Positions 50,027 to 59,048 of a stretch of DNA of 64,000 bases are shown here, piece by piece. The notes under the pieces were generated by a model. It was not told the origin of the DNA. It did not search any database and saw only the letters and a list, made by a program, of their open reading frames with translations. Both the position numbers and the translations under genes were made by a program. Origin of the DNA: CAVVKW01 sp963761705 (lineage in GTDB: Bacteria > Verrucomicrobiota > Verrucomicrobiia > Chthoniobacterales > JAATET01); the NCBI GenBank assembly GCA_963761705.1, contig CAVXHK010000003.1, positions 124,001-188,000 on the forward strand, in the 5' to 3' direction. Numbering within the stretch: position 1 is the first letter of the stretch; each line of letters starts with the position of its first letter.

Positions 50027-50876
50027 CTAGAGGATGCGGTTGACGAAGTCTTCGCGGTCGAAGGGCGCGAAGTCTTCGAGTTGCTCGCCGGTGCCGATAA
50101 AACGTGGGGGGATGCCGAGTTCGTTCTGGATGGCCACGATGATGCCGCCCTTTCCGCTGCCGTCGAGTTTGGTGACGATGAGGCCGGTGAGGCCGATGGC
50201 TTCGTGGAACTGGCGGGCTTGTTCGAGGGCGTTGGATCCGGTGGAAGCGTCGACGACGATGAGCTTCTCGTGCGGGGAGTCGGGGTCGTGCTTGGCCAGG
50301 GTGCGGATGACCTTCTGGAGTTCCTGCATGAGGTTGCTCTTGGTGTGGAGGCGGCCGGCGGTGTCGCAGATGAGGAACTCGACGTTGCGACGGGTGGCGC
50401 TGGCGTAGGCGTCGTAGCAGAGGGCGGCGGAATCGCCCTGGTATTGGCCCTTGATGACTTCGACGCCCGTGCGGTCGCCCCAGTGGGAGAGCTGCTCGAT
50501 GGCGGCGGCGCGGAAGGTGTCGGCGGCGACGAGGAGGACGCTGTGGCGGTCGGATTTGAGCGAGTGGGCGAGCTTGGCGGACGAGGTGGTTTTCCCGGTG
50601 CCGTTGACCCCTACCATCATGATCGCTTTCGGTTTGGCCGGGAGGGGACGGAGCGGAGGTGCGTTAATCGCGAGGACTTGAGAGATTTCTGATCGGGTGA
50701 CGTCGGCGATGTCGCGGGCGGTGACGTCGGTGCCGCGGGCCTGGAGATTCTCGACGATGCGGAGGGCCATCGGCACGCCCAAGTCGGCGCGGATGAGGGT
50801 CTCCTCGAAGCTCGTCCCAATCGACGGGTTTGCCGCCGAGGTTGCTGACAAATTTTTTGAGAAAGTTGAAAGCCAC
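50027..50876 (-). pseudogene. ftsY: FtsY, SRP receptor GTPase, with a +1 frameshift
   Basis: The N-terminus MAFNFLKKFVSNLGGKPVDW (GTG 50876) and the rest (EETLIRADLGVPMALRIVEN onward) are in different frames. The junction on the minus strand is GAG CTT C GAG GAG, the skipped base at 50807; removing one base restores WDELEETLIRADLG. The GTPase domain is intact: P-loop GVNGTGKTTSSAKLAHSL, DTAGRLHTKSNLM and TKLDGSGKGG. FtsY is essential, so either the shift is read through by the ribosome or it is a sequencing error. About 282 aa, lacking the acidic A domain. It uses the same junction as sufC. Confidence 0.93.
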
Positions 50877-50885
50877 GGGCGGGGT

Positions 50886-51308
50886 TTACGAGGTGGCGGG
50901 CTCGCTTTTGAGGCCGAGGCGGATCTTGTCGAGGATGCCGTTAACGAATTTGCCACTTTCGTCGGTTGAATACTTCTTCGCGATCTCGATGGCCTCGTTG
51001 ATCGAGACGACGGGCGGAACTTCGGGGCAGTGGAGCATCTCGTAAACCGAAAGGCGCATGACGTTGCGGTCGATGGCGGCGAGGCGCTTGAGGTCATAGT
51101 TTGTCACGTTCGCTTGGAGGAGGGCGTCGATCTCGGATTTTGCGCCGAGGATACCGGGGATGAGCTCGTCGCTGAAACGGCGGGCGGCCGGACTCAAGCC
51201 CCGCATTTTGTAAAAAATCGCCACGTCCGTGAGTTCCGAGGTCGGATTCAGGTCATTTTGATACAGGTACTGGACGGCGGCCTCGCGGCCTTCTCTTCGG
51301 ACTCCCAT
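50886..51308 (-). CDS. nusB: Transcription antitermination factor NusB
   Basis: 140 aa from ATG 51308 (MGVRREGREAAVQYLYQNDL). All-helical protein that, with NusE/S10, binds boxA to support rRNA transcription. The C-terminal block VVSINEAIEIAKKYSTDESG and KFVNGILDKI are the NusB signature. It lies between ribH and ftsY with short gaps, as in other ribH-nusB operons. The frame continues upstream of 51308 without homology. Confidence 0.95.
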   Translation of the reverse strand: MGVRREGREAAVQYLYQNDLNPTSELTDVAIFYKMRGLSPAARRFSDELIPGILGAKSEIDALLQANVTNYDLKRLAAIDRNVMRLSVYEMLHCPEVPPVVSINEAIEIAKKYSTDESGKFVNGILDKIRLGLKSEPATS

Positions 51309-51351
51309 GGTTTTATGCGTGACTGGTAAGTGGTGACGGGTGGATGGCAGG

Positions 51352-51834
51352 TCACGCGGCCAGGATGGCGCGGACGGTGCGGGCCGCTTGGACGGCGGCG
51401 CGGGCGGCTTCGAGGCCGCGGTTGAGATCGGGTGCTTGGCAGCGGGCGCGGGCTTGGTCGGCGTCGGCGACGAGGAGGACTTCGTGAATGACGGGGGTGC
51501 CGTGGGTGATGGCGGAGCGCTGGAGGGCGTCGGTGACGGTGGCGGCGACGAGGTCGGCGTGGTCGGTCGCACCGCGGATGATCACGCCGAGTGCAATGAT
51601 CGCGGAGTAGCGCTGCTTGGCCGCGAGGAGGTCGACGGCGAGGGGGATCTCGAAGGCTCCGGGGACGTCGAACTGCTCGACGGTGGTGGCTGGATCGATG
51701 GCGCGGAGTTCGGCGGTTGCGTTCGTCGCGAGGGCAGAGGTGAACTCAGAGTTGTATTGGCTAACTACCAGAGCGTAGGCGTTCGGCGCAATGGTGGCGT
51801 CGGGCGCTGGGCGGGTGGGTAGCTCGGTGGACAT
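51352..51834 (-). CDS. ribH: 6,7-dimethyl-8-ribityllumazine synthase
   Basis: 160 aa. Penultimate step of riboflavin synthesis. Signature elements: ALVVSQYNSEFTSAL, VPGAFEIPLAVDLLA, ALGVIIRGATDHADLV, and the catalytic His in that segment. Forms icosahedral or pentameric assemblies in relatives. First gene of the ribH-nusB-ftsY operon; start ATG 51834. Confidence 0.94.
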   Translation of the reverse strand: MSTELPTRPAPDATIAPNAYALVVSQYNSEFTSALATNATAELRAIDPATTVEQFDVPGAFEIPLAVDLLAAKQRYSAIIALGVIIRGATDHADLVAATVTDALQRSAITHGTPVIHEVLLVADADQARARCQAPDLNRGLEAARAAVQAARTVRAILAA

Positions 51835-51995
51835 CGGGAGAGGGAGTTTGCCAGATTATTGGGGGTTGGCAACCGCTGGAGGGGTGGGAAGAATTACGTC
51901 TCTGCCGGAGCGAGTGGACATGGCCTGGAAGCGCAGTGCCACTGGGGAAAAGAGTTATTGATTGTTCGTTGCAAAGAGCGTTCGCTTCGCTCGAA

Positions 51996-54900
51996 ATGTC
52001 CGAAGAAGCCGCCCAGAAGCCAAAGGCCGCGAAGAAGCGGCGATGGTGGAAGTGGTTGAAGCGGGTGAGTTTAGTTCTGCTTGCTTTGCTCGTGGTCGTC
52101 GCGGTTTTTCACAAGACGATCATTTTTGAGGGCACGCGATATTTCGTGGTGCGGGCTGCGAAGCAACAAAATCTCGACCTCGACTACAGGATCGAGGGTT
52201 CGATCTTTTCCAGACTGCGGGTTTACGATTTGGTGGGAAAGCCGACCGAAAAAGGTCCGATCGAGAGGTTGGAGGTCGGGGAAATCCTCTTGGAATACAG
52301 CATCTGGGGGGTGATTCGCGACGGGTTGCCCGCGCTGCTCAAAGTGGTCGAATTGCACGACGTCTTCGTCGTTATCGAACCCGGTGAGCCGGTGGCAGAG
52401 ACGCCGAAGGAGGAGAAGAAACCCCAGGCCTTCAAGTTCCCCGGGTTGTTTCCGGAGCGGCTGGTGATCGAGAACGTCAATTTTCAGACGGTCGGTGAAT
52501 CCGGGGGGTTCGAGTTGAAGGGACTGACGTTCACGCTTCTGCCGAACGAGTCCGGGAAGCTGGTCGTTGCGAAGTTGGACGTGCCGGGGGTGCGAACGTG
52601 GGATTCCATCGAGGGAGAGACTTCGTTCAAGGATCGGAATCTGCTCCTGACCGACCTGGCGATTGGGCCGGAGATTCGGATCGAGACTTTTAACCTCAAT
52701 GCGTCCGAGCTGGGAGAAGCCGTGTTGGGTGTCGGACTCGCGGGACGGGTCTTCGACGCTGACCTTTCTTTGACTTTGGTCGTGAAAGATCTGAACGCGA
52801 CGAACGATTTGAAGTTGGACGTGAACGTGAGCGGGCTGGCCTTCGGGAAGCTCTGGAGCTACTTGAACCTGGAGGTGCCGTTTGGCGGATCGCTGAATGA
52901 GCTCGAAATTCGATTCGCGGGGCTACCGACCGAGCCGAAGGGGTGGGACGGCACGGTGCGTTTAAGGACGGAAGGCTTGGTTGCCGCGGAGCAATTCATC
53001 GGAGCAGTGGGGGCGGACGTGACGATTAAGGACGGGCAGGTCAACGCGGTGGTCGTCGATGATCTCGGCGACGCGAATCGGGTCGAAGTGCGGGCGGAGG
53101 CGGTGCTGCCGGAGAAGCTCGAGGAATTCGCCAAGATCGACGCCAAGGGTTGGTTGCAGGCCGATCTGACGAAAGTGGGGGCGGTCGCCGAGGGCGTCGA
53201 GGGTGGGGCGACGGCGCGGGTGGATTTCCGAATGGAAAATCAATTTGCGTTCATCGACCTGAAGGTGGGTAGCGAGCGACTCCTGGTCGGTGAAAACACG
53301 GTGAGCGGGCTGGAGGCAACGGCCCACGTGGAGAAGAATCTCGCGACTGAAAAGAACTCGCCCGTTTACGAAGACCTGTTGGCGAAGTTCGGGGTGACTG
53401 TCGCGACGGTGCGGGCGGGGGAATTTGACATTGAGAAAGTGAGCGTCGCCGCGACGGTTGAGGGGCCGGAGGTGAAAGTGACCGAGGTGTCGCTGGCGAA
53501 GGGAGTGAACAAGGTGCGGCTGTCGGCGGACTACCAGCTCCCAGCGGACATGAAGTCGTTCGTCAAGCAACCGGCTTCCGTGGACGTGCTCGTGGACGCG
53601 CCGGAGCTCGGGGCGTTTGTCGCGGAAGGCTCGGGGGCTGATCTGAGCGGGGCGTTGAAGATCGACGGCAAGCTGACTTCGACGAACGGCGAGATCGACG
53701 GGAACTTCGACATCGTTGGGAGCGACGTGAAGGCGGCTGGGTTGGAGATTCCAACCATCGAGGGAGGTCTCACGATCAAGGACAATCAAGCCAACCTCGC
53801 GAAGCTGGCGATCGTGCTGAACGACGAGAACCGGGTGACGCTGGACGGAACGGTCGAGTTGGCCGAGCCGTTCGCGTATTCCGGATCGATTGACGTCGCG
53901 CTTGGGAATCTGGCGGTCTTTGATCCGGTGTCGCCCGAGGCGCTCGGCGGGGCCTTGAAGCTGACTTGGTCCGGCGAGGGCAACGTGAAGGCGAACACCC
54001 ACACCGGGAAGGCCGACGTGGTTTTGGAGAACGGGAAGTTCGGTGAGCGGGATGAATTGGCGGCGACGGTGGCGGCGAATTACGACTGGCCGAAGTCGGT
54101 GGAGATCCCGGTGATCAAGGCGTCGGCGAAAGCGGGCGACGTGAGTCTGGCCGTGCTGCTCGCGGAGAACCGGTTGAGCGTGACGGATCTGATCGCGCGG
54201 CTGGGGCAACTCCAGGTCCTTTCCGGCTCGGTGTCGGTGCCGTTGCACGCGGATCATCTTGATGATCTGAATCTGATGATTCCGAACGATGAGTCAGTCG
54301 CGGTGAACCTGGAGACGGGCACGCTCAAACTTGGTGAAGTCTTCGCCCAATTGCCGATGGAGGAAGCCCCACCGGTGACCGGGACCGTTGGCCTGACGGT
54401 CGGGGTGAGCGGGACTCTGGAGCAATTGAAGGCGGCGGTGGCGGTGAGGGCGAATGATTTGCAATCGACCGCCGCTGACGTGAAGCCAGCGGACGTGTCG
54501 CTGGACGTCCTCGTGGCAAACGACCGAGCGACGATCGAGGGGAGAATCACTCAGCCGCTGGTTCAACCAATCACGATCAACGGAGCCCTGCCGGTAGACG
54601 TGGTTTCGATCCGGCGGGACGGAAATTTTCCGATGACGACGCCGATCGACTTGAAAGTGCGGATGCCGAAGTCGTCGCTGGGATTTGTGTCGTCGCTCGT
54701 GCCGGTCGTTCGGTTCATTGAGGGGACGGCGGCCGTCGACCTCGTCGTCGGTGGGACGGTCGAGAAACCGGCGATCGACGGGACGGTCGAGGCCGACGTG
54801 CCGGCGGTGCGGCTCTCGGTGGACGGCTTCCCGCCAGTGACGAACGTAATTGTGCGGATTGAATCGAACGCCGAGCGGCTCACGATCCCGGCTTTTCGCG

Positions 54901-55871
54901 GAGACATCGGTGGTGGTGTCTTCGGGGCGGAGGGCGGAATCACGTTCGGTGGTGTCGAGAAGCCGGTTTTTGATTTGGCGGTGGGGACGCGCGACGCGCT
55001 TGTCATGCAAAACGAAGCGATCACGCTACGGATTAGCAGTCGGATCGAGCTGACGGGTCCGCTCGATGGGGCCAACGTTGGCGGGGCGGTTTACGTGACA
55101 AAAAGCCGCTTTTACAAAGACATCGACATCCTGCCGATTGGTTTGCCCGGACGCCCCGCCCCGCAGCCGCCGCCAGCGCCGACGGTGCAGGGGATCACGG
55201 CGCCGCCGTTGAGCAACTGGACGTTCGACTTAGACGTCAAGACATCGGATCCGTTTTTGGTGCAAGGGAATCTGGCGAATGGGCGGATCGTGATCGATCT
55301 CAACGTCTCCGGCACGGGCGCCCAGCCGACGATGTCGGGGGACGTGCGCATTGAGCAGTTGACGACGTCCCTCCCGTTCAGCGAATTGACGATTCGCAAT
55401 GGCATTATCTTTTTCCGAAAAGACAACCCGTTCATCGCAAATCTCGACATCCGGGGGACGTCGGAGATCCGCGACTACGAGGTGACGGCATTCATCTACG
55501 GAAATCAGAACGATCCGCAGGTGACGTTTTCGAGTCAGCCACCGCTGCCGCAGACGGACATCATTTCGCTGATCGCGACAGGGGTGACGTCGGAGGATAT
55601 CGCGGGGAATCCGAGCGTGCTGGCGGGGAGGGCGGCGGTTTTATTGTTTCAGAAGATCTCGCGGTCGATTTTTCCGCCGAAAGATCCGAGTGAGCGAAAG
55701 AAGACGGTGCTGAACGACATCGATTTTGCGTTTGGTGAAATCGATCCGAAGACGGGGCGGCAGTCGGCGACGGTGCGCTTTCCGCTCTCGAAGAGCTTCT
55801 CGCTCTTCGGTGGGGTTGATGTGCAGGGGGATTTCCGGGGGCAGGTGAAGTATCTGATTCGATTCCAATAA
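51996..55871 (+). CDS. tamB: TamB-like (DUF490) inner-membrane/periplasmic protein
   Basis: 1291 aa from ATG 51996. A basic N-terminus and single membrane anchor (LVLLALLVVVAVFHKTIIF), then a very long repetitive beta-rich periplasmic region, and a C-terminal DUF490 domain (NLANGRIVIDLNVSGTGAQ, ADGDVRIEQL-type strands, LDIRGTSEIRDYEVTAFIYG, PQTDIISLIATGVTSEDIAG). Works with Omp85 proteins in outer-membrane protein or lipid transport. The Omp85 gene starts one base after its stop, so the pair is a TAM-like module. Confidence 0.9.
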   Translation: MSEEAAQKPKAAKKRRWWKWLKRVSLVLLALLVVVAVFHKTIIFEGTRYFVVRAAKQQNLDLDYRIEGSIFSRLRVYDLVGKPTEKGPIERLEVGEILLEYSIWGVIRDGLPALLKVVELHDVFVVIEPGEPVAETPKEEKKPQAFKFPGLFPERLVIENVNFQTVGESGGFELKGLTFTLLPNESGKLVVAKLDVPGVRTWDSIEGETSFKDRNLLLTDLAIGPEIRIETFNLNASELGEAVLGVGLAGRVFDADLSLTLVVKDLNATNDLKLDVNVSGLAFGKLWSYLNLEVPFGGSLNELEIRFAGLPTEPKGWDGTVRLRTEGLVAAEQFIGAVGADVTIKDGQVNAVVVDDLGDANRVEVRAEAVLPEKLEEFAKIDAKGWLQADLTKVGAVAEGVEGGATARVDFRMENQFAFIDLKVGSERLLVGENTVSGLEATAHVEKNLATEKNSPVYEDLLAKFGVTVATVRAGEFDIEKVSVAATVEGPEVKVTEVSLAKGVNKVRLSADYQLPADMKSFVKQPASVDVLVDAPELGAFVAEGSGADLSGALKIDGKLTSTNGEIDGNFDIVGSDVKAAGLEIPTIEGGLTIKDNQANLAKLAIVLNDENRVTLDGTVELAEPFAYSGSIDVALGNLAVFDPVSPEALGGALKLTWSGEGNVKANTHTGKADVVLENGKFGERDELAATVAANYDWPKSVEIPVIKASAKAGDVSLAVLLAENRLSVTDLIARLGQLQVLSGSVSVPLHADHLDDLNLMIPNDESVAVNLETGTLKLGEVFAQLPMEEAPPVTGTVGLTVGVSGTLEQLKAAVAVRANDLQSTAADVKPADVSLDVLVANDRATIEGRITQPLVQPITINGALPVDVVSIRRDGNFPMTTPIDLKVRMPKSSLGFVSSLVPVVRFIEGTAAVDLVVGGTVEKPAIDGTVEADVPAVRLSVDGFPPVTNVIVRIESNAERLTIPAFRGDIGGGVFGAEGGITFGGVEKPVFDLAVGTRDALVMQNEAITLRISSRIELTGPLDGANVGGAVYVTKSRFYKDIDILPIGLPGRPAPQPPPAPTVQGITAPPLSNWTFDLDVKTSDPFLVQGNLANGRIVIDLNVSGTGAQPTMSGDVRIEQLTTSLPFSELTIRNGIIFFRKDNPFIANLDIRGTSEIRDYEVTAFIYGNQNDPQVTFSSQPPLPQTDIISLIATGVTSEDIAGNPSVLAGRAAVLLFQKISRSIFPPKDPSERKKTVLNDIDFAFGEIDPKTGRQSATVRFPLSKSFSLFGGVDVQGDFRGQVKYLIRFQ

Positions 55872-57971
55872 ATGAGAGGGACAGCAAATTTCGGCGGCTG
55901 GAAGCCGCCGCTCCTCGGAGCAGCCGTTGCGCTGCTGGTGGTCGGATCTGCTTTCGCGCAGCTTCCTGACCTCGACACGGTAGGAAGTCCGGCGGGCGAG
56001 TCCAACCCGGAGAACTCGGGGAAGCTGATCGTCGAGTACGTCGGTAACGAGTCGTTCACTTCGGAGCAGTTGGCGAAGGGGATCGAGCAGCAATACCGGA
56101 CCGTCGAGACCTACGGTTTGGACGATGCCTCCATTTACGACCTGGAATATTTCCTCGAGGTTTTCTACCGGAAGCATGGCTACACGCAGGTCGAAGTCGA
56201 CTCCGCAATCCTCGGGCCTTGGTCGGTGCGTCTGTCAATCCAAGAGGGACCGTTGACGTTGCTCGGGAAGGTCGAGATATTGGGGTTCAAGGCCTACGAT
56301 TACACGAACTTGCAGGACTTTCTGCTCGGGCCATTGCGAGAACGTTTTCCGCGCATCCAGGTCGATGCGCTGCTTCCGTTCGTCGAGTCGGATATCAATG
56401 ATGGGGTTGGCCTCATCCGGCGGCTCTACGCGGCGCAAGGGTATCTCGACGCGACGGCGGAACTCGTGCCGATCGTTTTTGCCGATGACTTCACGCGAGC
56501 AAACGTGACGGTAAACATCGTCGAAGGGATTCAGTACCGCTTCGGAGACGTGACCATCTTGGGAAACGAGGTGTTTCCAGACGCGGAACTGCGGGCGGCG
56601 ATCGAGCCGCAGACGAGTGAGCCGTTCACCGATGGGCGGGCGGCGGTGGCGCAGCGGGCGCTCGAGGACTTCTTCAAAACGCACGGGTATTATCAAGCTT
56701 CTGTGTCGGTGGAGACTCAGGATCACGAGACATCGGATGGGCCGATTGCCGTGACTTTCACCGTGAAGAGCGGGGCGCTGTATCGGTTTGACGGCGTGAC
56801 GGTGAACGGGGCGGATCACGTGCCGGCTGACTTTGTGCAGAACCGTCTGCGGAGCCTAAGCGGGAAGGTCTACGATCCGAAGTTGATCGACAGAAAGTTC
56901 CGAACGCTTTTGGACACCGGTCTCTTCACGAACATCCGGATCAACCCGAAGCCAGTCGAAGGAAATCTGTTGCGGCTCGACGTGTCGGCGGAGGAGGCCA
57001 AGACGAAGATCTTCGGTTTCGGTCTGGGCTACGGAACCTTCGTGGGCGGGATCGCGAGCGTGACCTACACGGATCTCAATCTCTTCGGCAGTGGGCGACC
57101 GTTTTCAACGTCGCTGGAATATTCGCAGCGTGGTTACAACGGCGAGGTCGTCTACACGGATCCGTGGTTGGGCGAGACCGAGAACGAGCTCAAGCTGCGG
57201 CTCTACGCGCAGACGATCACGCTGGAGGGGTATTCCAAGATCGAGCTGGGATTCCGCCCATCGCTCACGCGGGAGCTGACCGAGAACTGGAAAGTCGGGG
57301 TCTTCGCGCTCATCAAATACGTGACCACGGACGACATCCTCATCGAGCCGGAGGAACTCGTGGGGGAGCAGGATTACTCGGTGGCGTCGATTGGGTTCAC
57401 GTCGACGGTGGATTTTCGGAATGATCCCGTGCTGCCGTCGCAGGGTTTTTACGGCACGGTGGCGCTGGACTTCGCGCCGTCGGGGATCGGCGCGGTCCCG
57501 TTCGTGCGGGGGATCGCGCAAGCGGTCTATTACCTGCCGGTGACGGAGCGGAGTCACTTCGCGTTTGGCGCTCGGGGTGGGGTGATCTCGCCGCTGAGCG
57601 ACGAGGGGTTGCCGATCGACGAGCGTTTTTTCAACGGTGGCGCAACGACGGTGCGGAGTTTTCCCGAGTTGAAATTGGGACCCCGGGATCGGGCCGGGTA
57701 TCCGCTCGGCGGGCAAGCTTTCACGGTCTTCAACGTCGAATACACCTTCCCGATCTGGGATCAGCTCAAGGGGGCGGTCTTCGCTGACGCGGGGAACGTG
57801 TTGAGCGACGCGGGGGATTTCGGCGTGTCGGACATGCGCTACGCGATTGGCGCCGGGCTTCGGTATAATCTGCCGGTGGGGCCGATCCGGTTCGACTACG
57901 GATACAATCCGGCTCCGGCGAAGGGTGAGGCCGAAGGGGCATTTCACTTCAGTGTCGGGTTAGCGTTTTAG
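55872..57971 (+). CDS. Omp85 outer-membrane protein (BamA/TamA-like)
   Basis: 699 aa. Signal peptide PLLGAAVALLVVGSAFAQ. About four to five POTRA domains (residues of about 40-390), each with the strand-helix-strand pattern (LIVEYVGNESFTSEQLAKGI, RFGDVTILGNEVFPDAELRA), then a 16-strand beta-barrel with conserved end (YNLPVGPIRFDYGYNP ... HFSVGLAF). Adjacent to TamB, so it is likely TamA-like, though BamA cannot be excluded. The first 12 or so codons after the ATG include the dispersed repeat at 55893-55909, encoding FGGWKPPLL in the n-region of the signal peptide. Confidence 0.92.
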   Translation: MRGTANFGGWKPPLLGAAVALLVVGSAFAQLPDLDTVGSPAGESNPENSGKLIVEYVGNESFTSEQLAKGIEQQYRTVETYGLDDASIYDLEYFLEVFYRKHGYTQVEVDSAILGPWSVRLSIQEGPLTLLGKVEILGFKAYDYTNLQDFLLGPLRERFPRIQVDALLPFVESDINDGVGLIRRLYAAQGYLDATAELVPIVFADDFTRANVTVNIVEGIQYRFGDVTILGNEVFPDAELRAAIEPQTSEPFTDGRAAVAQRALEDFFKTHGYYQASVSVETQDHETSDGPIAVTFTVKSGALYRFDGVTVNGADHVPADFVQNRLRSLSGKVYDPKLIDRKFRTLLDTGLFTNIRINPKPVEGNLLRLDVSAEEAKTKIFGFGLGYGTFVGGIASVTYTDLNLFGSGRPFSTSLEYSQRGYNGEVVYTDPWLGETENELKLRLYAQTITLEGYSKIELGFRPSLTRELTENWKVGVFALIKYVTTDDILIEPEELVGEQDYSVASIGFTSTVDFRNDPVLPSQGFYGTVALDFAPSGIGAVPFVRGIAQAVYYLPVTERSHFAFGARGGVISPLSDEGLPIDERFFNGGATTVRSFPELKLGPRDRAGYPLGGQAFTVFNVEYTFPIWDQLKGAVFADAGNVLSDAGDFGVSDMRYAIGAGLRYNLPVGPIRFDYGYNPAPAKGEAEGAFHFSVGLAF
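55893..55909. repeat. Dispersed palindrome inside the Omp85 signal-peptide coding region
   Basis: GGCGGCTGGAAGCCGCC, identical over 17 bases to the intergenic copy at 43771-43787, here in frame and translated as part of the N-terminus. Confidence 0.75.
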
Positions 57972-58068
57972 GTCGATAGCCGCTGTTGCTGGTGAGGGCG
58001 CTCTCGGCTTCCAGCGGACGGAATTTCGGGTGTGTTTGAGGGCGGCGGATCGGTGGTAGTCTTAGCGG

Positions 58069-58968
58069 ATGGAAAGAGCGGATCGAATTGCTGGGTTGTT
58101 GTGGGGATCGTTAGTGGCGGACGCTTTGGCGTTGGGAGCGCATTGGGAATACAACCAAGGCACGCTGCGCGAAAAGTTTGGGCGGGTGGATCGGTACCTG
58201 GCTCCCTTGGCGGAGTCTTATCACGCGGGGAAGCCGGCTGGGGGTCAAACGCACTTGGGGGATCAGACGTTGGTGTTGATGGAGTCGATGCGGGCCTCGA
58301 ATGGCTTCAAGTTGGCTGATTTTTCCGAGCGGTGGGGAGCGATGTGGGGCGGCTACGGCGGGTACGTTGATCACGCGACGAAGGAGACCTTGGGACGGCT
58401 GGGGACGGGGGCCGGACGCTCGGAGGAGGGTTCGAAAGAGTTGGGTGGCGCGGCGCGGGTCGCGCCGTTGCTGGCGGCGATGGCTGGAGGGTCGGTCGAT
58501 GCGTCGGTGGCCGCGGCGCGGGCGCAGACGGGATTCACGCACGGGTCTCCGTTGGCGGGTGACGTGGCGGAGTTTCTGACGCGGGTGGTTTTTCGCGTGC
58601 TGGACGGAGAGAAGCCGCGCGAGGCAGTTCGGGCGATTGGGGCGGTGGATTTTGCGGTGCTGGATCTGGGGACGATGGCGGCGAAAGTCGCGGAGGTGAA
58701 CTCGATGAACGTCGGGCCGGCGGCGGATGCGCTGGGACTGGGGTGTCCGATTCCGTCGGCGTTGCCGGTGACGTTGATGTTGCTGGATCGCTACGGGGAT
58801 GATTTCGAGCTGGCGTTGGTTGAGAACGTGATGGCGGGGGGAGACAGCGCGGCTCGGGGGTTGGTGCTGGGGATGATCCTCGGTGCGAGTTGCGGGGTTG
58901 ATGCAATCCCGGATGGTTGGATTGATGAGTTGGTCGCGGGTAGGAAAGTGATTGATTTCTTGGGCTGA
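58069..58968 (+). CDS. ADP-ribosylglycohydrolase-family protein
   Basis: 299 aa. DraG-type helical fold with metal-binding clusters: DRIAGLLWGSLVADALALGA near the N-terminus, THLGDQTLVLMESM (equivalent of the DD-T cluster), and the C-terminal AGGDSAARGLVLGMILGASC (equivalent of GGDTDT). Removes ADP-ribose from proteins or nucleic acid in relatives; the target here is unknown. Not next to a toxin or ADP-ribosyltransferase gene. The DDT to GDQT change may alter metal binding. Confidence 0.88.
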   Translation: MERADRIAGLLWGSLVADALALGAHWEYNQGTLREKFGRVDRYLAPLAESYHAGKPAGGQTHLGDQTLVLMESMRASNGFKLADFSERWGAMWGGYGGYVDHATKETLGRLGTGAGRSEEGSKELGGAARVAPLLAAMAGGSVDASVAAARAQTGFTHGSPLAGDVAEFLTRVVFRVLDGEKPREAVRAIGAVDFAVLDLGTMAAKVAEVNSMNVGPAADALGLGCPIPSALPVTLMLLDRYGDDFELALVENVMAGGDSAARGLVLGMILGASCGVDAIPDGWIDELVAGRKVIDFLG

Positions 58969-59012
58969 CGGCGTCTGTGCTTCCGAAGTCGATCTTTCTG
59001 CTGGCGTGGTGC

Positions 59013-59027
59013 CGGGCTGGAAGCCCG
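59013..59027. repeat. Dispersed palindrome, GGCTGGAAGCC family
   Basis: CGGGCTGGAAGCCCG between the convergent ADP-ribosylglycohydrolase and GH5 genes, with flanks GGCGTGGTGC and GCGCTTCCC shared with the copy at 60672-60725. Confidence 0.75.
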
Positions 59028-59048
59028 CGCTTCCCGGATGAAGGGTGG

